From the NCBI RefSeq assembly GCF_023208015.1, contig NZ_CP051627.1, forward strand, positions 4,384,422-4,448,421: a DNA stretch of 64,000 bases, in the 5' to 3' direction. Source of the DNA: Thermobifida alba (lineage in GTDB: Bacteria > Actinomycetota > Actinomycetes > Streptosporangiales > Streptosporangiaceae). The position numbers and the translations under genes are program-made. Shown here one piece after another: positions 1 through 8,118 of this stretch (within the stretch, counting starts at the first letter, position 1; the number at the start of each line of letters is the position of its first letter). A model generated the notes under the pieces. It was not told the origin of the DNA. It searched no databases and saw only the letters and a program-made list of their open reading frames with translations.

Positions 1-1556
1 ACCAGCACCCGCCGCTGGAACAGCAGCAGACCGCCCACCAGGCACAGCGCCGACAGCAGCAGCGGAAGCGAGAGGCCGTGCCACAGCGCCAGGTGGGCCG
101 GGGCGCGTCCGGCGTTGCCGGCCACCGTGTCGGCGTAGGCGGCCAGCACCGGGTCCACGAGCGCCGCACCGAGGCCGCCCGCCAGGCCCAGCGCGGCGAG
201 GACCACGGCGGGCGCGACGAACAGCGGACCCGGGGGGTGCAGGGGGGTGGGGGAGACGTTCTGCTTGTCGAGGAAGGCGCCCCACAGGAACCGCAGGCTG
301 TAGCCGACGGTGAGGACGGAGCCGAGGACCACCCCGGCCAGGCCGAGCACCACGACGGGGTCGCCGGCGTGCTGGAAGGCGTCGAACACGGACTCCTTGG
401 CGACGAACCCGGCCAGCGGCGGCAGGCCCGCCATGGACGCCAGCGCCGCCACCGACGTCCAGAACACCACGGGCATCCTGGTCCGCAGCCCGGACAGCTC
501 GCGCAGGTCCCGGGTGCCGGTGCTGTGGTCGATGATGCCGACGACGAGGAACAGGGGGGCCTTGAACAGGGCGTGCGCGCACAGCATGGCCAGCCCGGCG
601 AGCGCGGCGTCGCGGGTGCCCACGCCGAAGGTCGCGGTCAGGAAGCCCAGTTGGCTCACTGTTCCGTAGGCCAGCAGCAGTTTCAGGTCGTGTTGGCGCA
701 GCGCCTTCCACCCGGCGGCGACCATCGTCGCCGTGCCGAAGGCGAGCGCCGTGTACCGCCACACCGTGACGTCCCCGAACGCGGGCGTGAACCGCGCGAT
801 CAGGTACACCCCCGCCTTGACCATGGCGGCGGCGTGCAGGTAGGCGCTGACCGGGGTGGGCGCCTGCATGGCCGCGGGCAGCCACAGGCTGAACGGCAGG
901 ATCGCCGACTTCGACAGCGCGCCCACCAGGATCAGCACGAGCGCCACCGACACCAGGGTTCCGTCGGGAGGGTCGGCCAGCAGTTCGGAGATCAGGTAGG
1001 TGCCTGCGGCCTCGCCCAGCATGATCAGGCCGACCAGCATGGTCAGGCCGCCCAGCGTGGTCACGTTGATCGCCATCGCCGCGGCGCGCCGGCTGTCGCG
1101 CCGCTCGGTGTAGTGGCCGATCAGCAGATAGGAGAAGACCGTGGTCAGTTCCCAGTACAGGTAGAGCTGGATCAGGTCGTCGGCCAGGACCAGGCCGATC
1201 ATCGCGCCCGCGAAACCGGTGAGTACTCCGGCGAAGCGGCCCAGGCCGGGTTCGTCGTCGTCGAAGTAGCGGGCGCAGTAGACGAGGACCAGCGCGCCGA
1301 CCCCCGCCGCGATCAGGGTCATGACCAGTCCCAGCGCGTCCATCCGGAAGGCCAGGGCCAGGTGGTATTCGGGCGCCCAGGGAACGAGGAGCTGTTCCGG
1401 CTCGCCCGCGACCACTCCGGGCCCCCGGGCCAGCGCCCAGGTGGCGGTGACCGCCGGGACCAGGGCGAGCGCCAGGAAGGCGTTACGTCCCCACCTCCGG
1501 ACCAGGGCCGGAGCCAGAGCCGCAGCGGCGAAGTGCGCGATCAGCAGCCATATCAA
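1..1556 (-). CDS. mrpA: Mrp-type Na+/H+ antiporter subunit A, C-terminus off the window
   Basis: About 518 codons are open from a TTG at 1556 to the left edge with no stop, so the C-terminal part lies outside. The protein is a chain of hydrophobic segments. Motifs of the proton-translocating NuoL/MrpA family are visible: YWELTTVFSYLLIGHY in the first quarter, then SKSAILPFSLWLPAAM and SAYLHAAAMVKAGVYL, whose Lys and His residues form the proton path. The Mrp complex exchanges cytoplasmic Na+ for H+ at the membrane for sodium and alkali tolerance. TTG was chosen because a GAGGGGGG ribosome site sits just upstream and an in-frame TGA excludes longer versions. It is transcribed away from the MarR gene. 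NuoL is the alternative, but the divergent regulator and the VFSYLLIGHYTERRDS stretch favour MrpA. Confidence 0.85.
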   Translation of the reverse strand, partial: MIWLLIAHFAAAALAPALVRRWGRNAFLALALVPAVTATWALARGPGVVAGEPEQLLVPWAPEYHLALAFRMDALGLVMTLIAAGVGALVLVYCARYFDDDEPGLGRFAGVLTGFAGAMIGLVLADDLIQLYLYWELTTVFSYLLIGHYTERRDSRRAAAMAINVTTLGGLTMLVGLIMLGEAAGTYLISELLADPPDGTLVSVALVLILVGALSKSAILPFSLWLPAAMQAPTPVSAYLHAAAMVKAGVYLIARFTPAFGDVTVWRYTALAFGTATMVAAGWKALRQHDLKLLLAYGTVSQLGFLTATFGVGTRDAALAGLAMLCAHALFKAPLFLVVGIIDHSTGTRDLRELSGLRTRMPVVFWTSVAALASMAGLPPLAGFVAKESVFDAFQHAGDPVVVLGLAGVVLGSVLTVGYSLRFLWGAFLDKQNVSPTPLHPPGPLFVAPAVVLAALGLAGGLGAALVDPVLAAYADTVAGNAGRAPAHLALWHGLSLPLLLSALCLVGGLLLFQRRVL

Positions 1557-1664
1557 TATGCGCCCCCCTCACAGTGGTCGGTTTTTCGTCCCTCTTACGT
1601 GTCATGGCTAATTATTGTCTATGCTAACTAAAAGCGGAGAGTGACCGTCGAGTGAGGTTCAGGA
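1557..1664. promoter_or_regulatory. Divergent promoter region between mrpA and marR-like gene
   Basis: This 108-base gap separates two divergently transcribed genes. Around 1605-1632 it is unusually AT-rich for the window and carries GCTAA twice (near 1608 and 1625). Back-to-back promoters and a binding site for the adjacent MarR protein are expected here. That assignment is inference from layout; no clear palindrome was found. Confidence 0.4.
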
Positions 1665-2108
1665 GTGGAGCGCAGCGACGCGGAGTTCGCGGAGTTCTCA
1701 CACGCGTGGGGAGAGCTGGTGCGAGCGGTCGCCCGTGCCCGGAGCCGCGGTCCGAGCGGGGTGGAGCCCAGCCTCACCCTGGCCCAGGCGCTGCTGCTGG
1801 AGAGCGCCCTCGCCGTGGGGCATCCCACGGTCGGTGAGATCGCCCACGCCGCGGGCATCTCCTCCCCGTCCGCCACCCGCATGCTCCAGCAGCTGGAGCG
1901 CAAGGGCATGGTGCGCCGCCGCCGCTCCGAGGAGGACGAGCGCGCCACCGTCGTCAGCGTCACCGCGGAGGGCAGGCGGGCACTCGACGCGCACCAGGCC
2001 CACGTCCACGACCGACTGTACGACCTCTTCCAGCGGGTGGACCCGCGGCTGCGCCCCGTGCTCGTCGAACTGCTGCACACCATGCGGGACCTCGCCGGTC
2101 GGCTGTGA
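1665..2108 (+). CDS. MarR family transcriptional regulator
   Basis: The 147-residue length and layout are typical of MarR dimers. Residues 52-95 form the winged helix: PTVGEIAHAAGISSPSATRM is the helix-turn-helix, followed by LQQLERKGMVRRRRSEEDER, the basic wing. Flanking helices would dimerise. MarR proteins usually repress a neighbouring gene and are released by a ligand or oxidant. The divergent mrpA is the obvious candidate target, which would be unusual because Mrp operons are not commonly MarR-controlled. The GTG at 1665 is the only usable start, since a TGA lies in frame just upstream. A strong hairpin follows the stop. Confidence 0.88.
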   Translation: MERSDAEFAEFSHAWGELVRAVARARSRGPSGVEPSLTLAQALLLESALAVGHPTVGEIAHAAGISSPSATRMLQQLERKGMVRRRRSEEDERATVVSVTAEGRRALDAHQAHVHDRLYDLFQRVDPRLRPVLVELLHTMRDLAGRL

Positions 2109-2115
2109 ACCGGAT

Positions 2116-2160
2116 ACTCCCCGGAATTTCCGCAGGTCAACACCGGGAATTCCGGGGAGT
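2116..2160 (+). terminator. Hairpin after marR-like gene
   Basis: The arms ACTCCCCGGAATT and AATTCCGGGGAGT match perfectly over 13 bases and extend with one G-T pair. No T-run follows, as is usual for high-GC actinobacterial terminators. It starts 7 bases after the marR stop. Confidence 0.65.
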
Positions 2161-2345
2161 TGCGGGTGCGGTGTGTCACATGGGCCTCCCGAGCCAGTAC
2201 CCTCCCCTTTGTCCCCCTTAGCTGGGTCCCAATCGGTTTCGCCCGACACGGGGGGCGATCGCTGGAGCCGCCGCACGCCGGCAGCCGCGGGGCTCCACCG
2301 GAAGCGCCGCTCGCCGTGCGCCGATTTCAGGCAAGGGGCTGGTAC

Positions 2346-3431
2346 ATGACGGGGGCCATCATCGCTGCCGCCTTGGGCGCGGTCGCCTTCGCGACCGGGG
2401 CGGCACTCCAGGAACGAGCGATCCTGGTGAGCGCCCCGAAGACGGGTTCCAGCCAGCTGCGGCTCCTGCTCCGCCTGGTCCGCGACCCCGTGTGGCTGGC
2501 GGGCACCGGGCTCAGCGGCGTCGGCACGGCCGCCCACGTCTGGGCGCTGACCCAGGCCCCGCTCACGGTCGTCCAGCCCATCGGGGTCAGCGGCCTGCTG
2601 TGCGCGGTCGTGGCCTCGGCGGTGCTGCACCGGCGGCGGCTCACCGGAACGGAGGTCGCGGGCTGCCTCGCGGTCACCCTGGGCCTCGTCATCCTGGTGG
2701 GGATGCTGTCCGGGCACCCCGGTCCGCGCGACGAGCCGTCCTCTTCCGCCGTGTGGGCGCTGTGCGCGGGCACGAGCGCCGCCATGCTCGGCAGCCTGGT
2801 CCTCTCCCGTTTCGTCTCCGGCGCCCTGCGGGCCGGGGCGCTCGCCCTGGCCGGGGGGATCAGCTTCGCGACGATCTCCGCCCTGGCCAAGGTCATCGGG
2901 GAGGCCGCGCTGGACGACCCGCTGTCCGTGCTCCGCCCGCTCACCCTGGTCACCCTGGTCATCGGGGCGTGCGGCGCCCTGCTGGTGCAGAACTCCTACC
3001 GCGGTGACCACTTCCCCCTGGCCTACGCGACCCTGCTGATCAGCGACCCCCTCATGGCGGTGCTGGTCGGCCTGACCCTGCTGGGCGAGTCGCTGCCCAC
3101 GGGAGTGCTTCCCATCACCGCGATCACGGTGAGCACCCTGGCCATCGTGGGGGGCACGGTGACGCTGGCCCGCTCCTCCGCGGCCCGCGGGCGGGCGGGG
3201 AAACCGCGGACCGCCCCCTCCCCAGCGGGTGGCGGCCCGCGGTCCGCTCCCCGGCCGGAGGAGGATGCGGGCCGTGTGGACGACCGGCCGGGGAAGCACC
3301 GCGACGTCCGGGGACCGGCCCCGGCGGGGCGGTCAGTTCCCGAGCGACTGGGCCGCCAGGGTCACCTGGGTGTTGCCGGTCCTGCCGTCACGTTTGTAGG
3401 TGACGGTGATGGTGTCTCCGGGACGGTGTGA
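2346..3431 (+). CDS. DMT/NIPA-like multi-spanning transporter
   Basis: The first ~280 residues contain eight to nine hydrophobic helices with short loops, beginning at MTGAIIAAALGAVAFATGAA. The pattern, with LTVVQPIGVSGLL near the third helix and YATLLISDPLMAVLVGLTLLG near the end, fits the drug/metabolite transporter superfamily and the Mg2+-transporter-like NIPA/DMT branch. The substrate cannot be told. ATG at 2346 follows AAGGGG at good spacing. The last ~80 residues are Pro/Arg/Gly-rich and look disordered. They run 99 bases into the convergent htrA-like gene, so the tail may simply reflect a late stop. Confidence 0.75.
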   Translation: MTGAIIAAALGAVAFATGAALQERAILVSAPKTGSSQLRLLLRLVRDPVWLAGTGLSGVGTAAHVWALTQAPLTVVQPIGVSGLLCAVVASAVLHRRRLTGTEVAGCLAVTLGLVILVGMLSGHPGPRDEPSSSAVWALCAGTSAAMLGSLVLSRFVSGALRAGALALAGGISFATISALAKVIGEAALDDPLSVLRPLTLVTLVIGACGALLVQNSYRGDHFPLAYATLLISDPLMAVLVGLTLLGESLPTGVLPITAITVSTLAIVGGTVTLARSSAARGRAGKPRTAPSPAGGGPRSAPRPEEDAGRVDDRPGKHRDVRGPAPAGRSVPERLGRQGHLGVAGPAVTFVGDGDGVSGTV

Positions 3432-5006
3432 GCGGATCTCGGCGATGAGCACGTTGGGGTCGGTCACCGTGCGGTCGGCGGCCCGGATGATGACGTCGCC
3501 GCTGCGCAGCCCGGCCTTGTCGGCCGCACCGCCCCGGTTCACCTCCACCAGTTCCGCGCCGGGACCGCTCTCGGCCGCGGTGACGGACGCCTCGATCGCC
3601 GCGTAGGTGGCCTCGCCGGTGGCGACGAGCTCGTCGATGATGGGTTTGGCCTGGTTGATCGGGATGGCGAAGCCGAGCCCGATGGAGCCGGACTGCGCCA
3701 GGGGGCTGCCGCTCGTCGTCGCGATCGCCGTGTTGATCCCGATGACCTCGCCGTCCATGTTCATCAGCGGGCCGCCGGAGTTGCCCGGGTTGATCGGCGC
3801 GTCGGTCTGGATCGCGTCGATGACCGTGGACGTGGTGGCCTGCGGTTCGTCCTGGTCGGGCCGCGGCGCGAACGGGTCGTCCGGCTGCTGCCCGCTGATG
3901 CCCGTGTTGACCGGCCGCTCCAGGGCGCTGATCACGCCTGAGGTGACGGTGCCGGACAGGCCCAGCGGCGAGCCGATGGCCACCACCTTGGCGCCGACCT
4001 CCACCTGGTCGGAGTCGCCCAGGGACGCCGGGGTGAGCCCGGAGACCCCTTCGGCCTGGATCACCGCGAGGTCGGACACCGGGTCGGTGCCCACGACCTC
4101 GGCCGGGGCCTGGGAGCCGTCGTTGAACAGCACGGTCAGCTCCCGGGGACCGGACACGACGTGGTTGTTGGTGACGATCAGCCCGTCGTCGCTGATGATG
4201 AACCCGCTGCCGCCGCCTTCGGCGGTGGCGATGGACACCACGCTCGGCAGGGCCCGGTTCGCGACCCCGGTGACGTCGCCCGAGGCCGTCGAGGCGGCGG
4301 CGGGGCCGTTGTCGGTCCTCTCGTCGAGGAGGTAGGCGGTCGCCACGGATGCCGTCGGGCCGACGACCAGGCTGGTGAGCAGCGCGGTCACGGCGGCGAC
4401 CAGGACCACGCGGCCGCCGCGCCGCGGCGCCGCGCCGGGGGCGGGGCCGCCGTGCGGCGGCGGGAACCCCCCGCCGTACGCGGGGAACGCCCCGGTCTGG
4501 TGGGGCGCGGACCAGCCTCCGGTGGGCTGGTCCTGACGGGCCTGGTGGGCGGCGGCCCGCTCGAACCACTCCGGCTGGCGGGACCACGGGGCGCCGTCGG
4601 CCGGAGGGGCCGCGCCCTGTCCGGGGTAGGGGCTGGAGCCGTGGAACTCGGCGCCCTGCCCCGGGGCGGGCTGGTACGCGGCGTGTCCCGGGGGGACGGG
4701 GGCCTGGTGCGGTGCGGGGTGCCACGGCACCCCGGAGCTCTCGGCGCCGGGGGTCCCCCGGGGGTCCGGGTGCGGATCGGACGCGGGGGCGGCGGGGTCC
4801 GGGGCGGGCGCGGCGGACGGAGAAGGGTCGGAAGCGGTCGGGGCGGACCGGGGCTCGGAGCGGACCTCGCTGTGGGCGGCGGAGCCGGTCTCCGTGTCCT
4901 CCCGGGCGTCCGTGGTGTTGTCCCGGCCCTCTGCGTCGGCCGGCGGGCCCTCGGGGCGCTCTGGTTCTTCCATGGAAGAACCGCTACCGCGGTCGATCGC
5001 GCTCAT
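3333..5006 (-). CDS. Membrane-anchored HtrA/PepD-type serine protease with PDZ domain
   Basis: The protein has 557 residues. Residues 1-198 are a Pro/Ala/Gly-rich cytoplasmic region and one membrane span covers about 200-225. The trypsin-like domain has the triad His282 (TNNHVV), Asp312 (SDLAVI) and Ser410 (NPGNSGGPL). A PDZ domain follows at ~465-550. HtrA proteases degrade or refold damaged envelope proteins, and the active domain lies outside the membrane here. This is the architecture of mycobacterial PepD/HtrA. ATG at 5006 follows GGAAGGAAA; Met12 is a weaker alternative. The 3' end overlaps the convergent transporter by 99 bases. It could be co-transcribed with the sulfurtransferase upstream, although 233 bases lie between them. 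Confidence 0.92.
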   Translation of the reverse strand: MSAIDRGSGSSMEEPERPEGPPADAEGRDNTTDAREDTETGSAAHSEVRSEPRSAPTASDPSPSAAPAPDPAAPASDPHPDPRGTPGAESSGVPWHPAPHQAPVPPGHAAYQPAPGQGAEFHGSSPYPGQGAAPPADGAPWSRQPEWFERAAAHQARQDQPTGGWSAPHQTGAFPAYGGGFPPPHGGPAPGAAPRRGGRVVLVAAVTALLTSLVVGPTASVATAYLLDERTDNGPAAASTASGDVTGVANRALPSVVSIATAEGGGSGFIISDDGLIVTNNHVVSGPRELTVLFNDGSQAPAEVVGTDPVSDLAVIQAEGVSGLTPASLGDSDQVEVGAKVVAIGSPLGLSGTVTSGVISALERPVNTGISGQQPDDPFAPRPDQDEPQATTSTVIDAIQTDAPINPGNSGGPLMNMDGEVIGINTAIATTSGSPLAQSGSIGLGFAIPINQAKPIIDELVATGEATYAAIEASVTAAESGPGAELVEVNRGGAADKAGLRSGDVIIRAADRTVTDPNVLIAEIRSHRPGDTITVTYKRDGRTGNTQVTLAAQSLGN

Positions 5007-5239
5007 TCGAGTTTCCTTCCGGACATCTACGGGTCTGTCTTCAGAATCGGCATCCAGGGTTAGAACACGGTGAGACGGCGGAAAGGTCCGGTTTCGAAGA
5101 GTTCACGGGTCGCGGGGCGGCCGTCCGTCCCGGTCCGGTGTGCCGTCGACGCCGTCCGGAGCCGAGCGGCGGACCGCGGGCCCCGCCTCCCGGCGCCGGT
5201 ACGTCCCCGCGGCCTCCGCGGCGCCGACCGGGACACCGG

Positions 5240-6097
5240 TCAGTCTCCGGTCTGTGCGGGCAGGGACGCGTCGGCCCCCCAGGCGCTCCACGACCCCGGG
5301 TAGAGCCGGGCCCCGGTGAAGCCGGCGTGCTCCAGGGCCAGCAGGTCGTGGCAGGCGGTCACCCCGGAACCGCAGTAGACGGTGACGGTGGCGGCCGTGT
5401 CGGCGCCGAGCGCGGAGAACCGGGCCCGCAGCGCCTCGGGGGCGGCGAAACGTCCCGTGCCGTCGAGGTTGTCCTGCCAGGCGGCGCTGCGCGCGCCCGG
5501 GATGTGCCCCGGCCGCGGGTCGACGGGGGCGGGCGCCGCACCGGTGAACCGTCCGGCCGTCCGGGCGTCCAGCAGCAGCCGGGCCGGGTCGCCGAGCTGC
5601 GCGCGGACCGTCGCGGTGTCCACGACGCGGTCCGCGGGCCACGGCACGGGGGTGCGCCGGCGCGGCGCGGGGGTCGCCTCGCCCGGTTCGAGCGGTCCCG
5701 GCCACGCCTGGAGGCCGCCGTCCAGCAGCGCGGCCCGCGACCCCAGGACCCGCAGCATCCACACCAGGCGCGCCGCGGTGGAGCCGCCCGCGTCGTCGTA
5801 GGCCACGACCGCGGTGTCGTCGCCGATGCCCAGCGCGGACAGCGCGGCGGCGAAGTCCGCGGGGTCGGGCAGCGGGTGCCGTCCGCCTTCGGGACTGGCC
5901 GGGGCGGCCAGGTCGGTGTCGACGTCCACGAACACGGCCCCGGGCAGGTGCCCCTCGGCGTACGCCTGGCGGCCGGAGCGTCCGTCGAGGTACCAGCGCA
6001 CGTCGGCGAGGACGACCTGGTCGGCGTGCGCGCGCAGCCAGTCGGCGGTGACGACGACCGGGAAGGACGGGGACGCGGCGGACTCGGAGCGTGCCAT
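5240..6097 (-). CDS. Thiosulfate/3-mercaptopyruvate sulfurtransferase
   Basis: The protein has 285 residues in two rhodanese domains: an inactive N-terminal one (~12-135) and a catalytic one (~155-280). The active-site loop is YCGSGVTACH with Cys242. CGSGVT is typical of mercaptopyruvate sulfurtransferases, whereas thiosulfate-specific enzymes usually carry CRxGx[RT], so mercaptopyruvate is the likelier donor. The enzyme moves sulfane sulfur to cyanide or thiols in the cytoplasm. It ends upstream of the htrA-like gene and starts 9 bases after the small membrane protein gene at 6107-6559, so these minus-strand genes may form one transcript. Confidence 0.9.
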   Translation of the reverse strand: MARSESAASPSFPVVVTADWLRAHADQVVLADVRWYLDGRSGRQAYAEGHLPGAVFVDVDTDLAAPASPEGGRHPLPDPADFAAALSALGIGDDTAVVAYDDAGGSTAARLVWMLRVLGSRAALLDGGLQAWPGPLEPGEATPAPRRRTPVPWPADRVVDTATVRAQLGDPARLLLDARTAGRFTGAAPAPVDPRPGHIPGARSAAWQDNLDGTGRFAAPEALRARFSALGADTAATVTVYCGSGVTACHDLLALEHAGFTGARLYPGSWSAWGADASLPAQTGD

Positions 6098-6106
6098 GTC
6101 CTCAGG

Positions 6107-6559
6107 TTATCCGCGCCCGGCCGGTTCTCCGGTGGATGCCGCGGGCCGTGGATGGGACCGGCGCAGCCACAGCAGCCCCAGCACCGGCAGCACCAGCGGC
6201 ACGAACCCGTAGCCCCTGCCGAACAGCGACCAGACCGTGTCGTCCGGGAACGCCTCGGGGACCAGCAGGGTGAACAGGCCGACCGCGACCACGCCGACGA
6301 GTTCGACGGTGCAGGAGGCGAGGGCCACCGCGCGGGAGACGCGGTCGGCGCGGGCGAGGGCCACGGTCGCCGCGACGTAGACGACGGCGGCCAGCGCCGA
6401 CAGCGAGTAGGCCAGCGGGGCCTCCTCGAAGCGGGTGAGGATCTGCACCGTGGAGCGTCCCGTCGCGGCCACCGCGAACAGGGCGTAGACGGCGATCAGC
6501 AGCCGTCCGGGGCCGCTGGCGCGCGTGGTGCCGGTGGTGTCGTGCTCGGTCTCAGGCAA
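6107..6559 (-). CDS. Small integral membrane protein, function unknown
   Basis: The 150-residue protein has four predicted membrane helices, roughly residues 18-36, 50-68, 79-100 and 118-134, with short charged loops. No catalytic motif is visible. The TTG start at 6559 overlaps the stop of the preceding gene by 8 bases, which points to translational coupling. The pair with the 121-residue membrane protein suggests the two products work together. I do not recognise a named family and assign no function. Confidence 0.7.
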   Translation of the reverse strand: MPETEHDTTGTTRASGPGRLLIAVYALFAVAATGRSTVQILTRFEEAPLAYSLSALAAVVYVAATVALARADRVSRAVALASCTVELVGVVAVGLFTLLVPEAFPDDTVWSLFGRGYGFVPLVLPVLGLLWLRRSHPRPAASTGEPAGRG

Positions 6560-6917
6560 CGGGCGCGTTCCAGATCTGTTCGAGCCGGACCATCAGGACC
6601 GGCAGGACGAGGCAGGCGAACGCGATGACCGCGGGGCCCCACTTGCTGCGTTCCATGAACCCCCACACCGCGCAGGCCGGCGGGACGAGGACCAGGGTGA
6701 CGAGGTAGCTGACGAAGGTGACGGTGTCGGACGGCTGCGGTCCCCGCACCAGCAGCACGATCGACAGCACGAGCTGCACCAGCAGCAGCACTTCCAGCAC
6801 CGCGATGCCGACCAGGTGCGGTACCAGCATCGGTTGGCCCCGGAAGGCCGAGATCCCGCACCAGACGGCCAACGCCAGCGAGGCCAGCTGGACCACCGTG
6901 GTCCAGAGGTCAACCAC
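6552..6917 (-). CDS. Small membrane protein, possibly DUF2516-like
   Basis: The 121-residue product has about four hydrophobic segments (6-24, 31-58, 67-85 and 95-113). The start MVDLWTTVVQLASLALAVWC and the central LVRGPQPSD are visible. Small actinobacterial membrane proteins of this size and layout are often grouped as DUF2516; that is a tentative match by shape. The GTG at 6917 is the first usable start. The gene overlaps the next one by 8 bases and the two probably form an operon. No function can be inferred. Confidence 0.65.
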   Translation of the reverse strand: MVDLWTTVVQLASLALAVWCGISAFRGQPMLVPHLVGIAVLEVLLLVQLVLSIVLLVRGPQPSDTVTFVSYLVTLVLVPPACAVWGFMERSKWGPAVIAFACLVLPVLMVRLEQIWNAPVA

Positions 6918-6991
6918 GGTCGGCTCCGCGTCTCATCCGTCCACCTTCCAGCAGGTAAGCCTGACCACTGCGACGCAATGTAGTACATGTT

Positions 6992-7017
6992 CCGGCCCGT
7001 CCCGCACCGGGGGCCGG
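6992..7017 (-). terminator. Possible terminator after universal stress gene
   Basis: CCGGCCC and GGGCCGG form a 7-bp stem around a 12-base GC-rich loop, 18 bases after the stop of the universal stress gene in its direction. There is no T-run, so confidence is low. Confidence 0.35.
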
Positions 7018-7035
7018 ATCGGGGGCGCGGCGGGG

Positions 7036-7938
7036 TCAGCGGACCACCGCGACCGGGCCGCGCGCGCCGTGGAGGACCGACTGGCTCACCGAACCGAGCA
7101 GCAGGCCGGTGAAGCCTCCCCGGCCGCGGGAGCCCACGACGATCAGGTCGGCCGGGGTGGCGGTCTCCAGCAGGGCGGCGGCCGGGTGGGCGCGGACGGG
7201 GCGGATGTCGACGGACACGTCGGGGTAGCGCTCCCGGTGTTCGGCGAGGGCCTCCTCCACGGTCTGCCGGGCGGCCTCGGTGAGCGGCTCGTCGTCGAAG
7301 ACCTCGGGGGGAAGCGGGCCCAGCGTCAGGGCGAAGGCGGTGACGGGCTGCCAGGCGCAGACCGCCACCAGTTCGGTGCCGCGCCGCTGGGCCTCGGCGA
7401 AGGCGAAGCCGACGGCGTTGCGGCTGGCGGGTGAGCCGTCCACGCCGACGACGACCCGTTCGCGCGCCCCGGGCGCGGTCTCGTGCTGCTTGGGCAGCAC
7501 CACCACCGGCACCGGAGAGTGCGCGGCCAGTTCCACCCCCACCGATCCGGCGAAGGCCGACGCCAGGGTGCCGCGCCCCCGTGAGCCGACCACGATCACC
7601 GCCGTCCCCTCCTCCTCGGCGACCTCCAGCAGTGCCTCGGCGGGGCGGCGCAGCACCAGCCGGGTGCGCGTCTCCAGTTCCGGGTAGAGCCGCCCGATCC
7701 ACTCCTCGGCGTAGTCCAGGAGCGCCCGCGCGTCCCGGAACAGGGGCGACGCCTCGACGTTGGCGGGGATGGCCGGACCGGCGAGCGGGTCCCGCGGATC
7801 GGGGATCTCCACGGCCGTGACGATCCGCAGCCCCAGTCCGCGCAGTTGTGCCTCCTGCGCCGACCATTCGAGCGCGTACCTGCTGGAGGCGGAGCCGTCG
7901 ACCCCGACGACGACCCAGCCCGGCTCTCTGCGTTCCAT
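7036..7938 (-). CDS. Tandem-domain universal stress protein
   Basis: The 300-residue protein contains two UspA domains. Each starts with VVVGVDGS (residues ~9-16 and ~155-162) and ends with the nucleotide-binding pattern IVVGSRGRG (~115-123 and ~270-278), so both halves can probably bind ATP. Such tandem Usps are common in actinobacteria and are often induced by hypoxia, stasis or redox stress; the biochemical role is unclear. ATG at 7938 was preferred over a GTG 30 bases upstream because GAGGAAGAG sits at correct spacing only for the ATG. It is divergent from the second HtrA-like protease gene, and a shared stress-responsive control region is plausible but unproven. Confidence 0.9.
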   Translation of the reverse strand: MERREPGWVVVGVDGSASSRYALEWSAQEAQLRGLGLRIVTAVEIPDPRDPLAGPAIPANVEASPLFRDARALLDYAEEWIGRLYPELETRTRLVLRRPAEALLEVAEEEGTAVIVVGSRGRGTLASAFAGSVGVELAAHSPVPVVVLPKQHETAPGARERVVVGVDGSPASRNAVGFAFAEAQRRGTELVAVCAWQPVTAFALTLGPLPPEVFDDEPLTEAARQTVEEALAEHRERYPDVSVDIRPVRAHPAAALLETATPADLIVVGSRGRGGFTGLLLGSVSQSVLHGARGPVAVVR

Positions 7939-8118
7939 GTGCTCTTCCTCGCTTTCGCCGTGTTGCACCGGGGCCCCTACCCGGTGCGCGGCGGTTCACG
8001 GGAGGCCGTCGGCCCTCCGGGCGGGGCGGAAGGTCCCGTTCGCTGTGGGCGGAGTCACCTTCGGCATGCTCGGCGGGCCGGGCGTGTTGTGAGCGGTGTG
8101 GAAGCCGAACACGGGGCC

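Noticed and set aside
3388-4725. Second long minus-strand frame inside htrA
   Set aside because: Arg/Pro/Gly-rich shadow of the protease gene in another frame.
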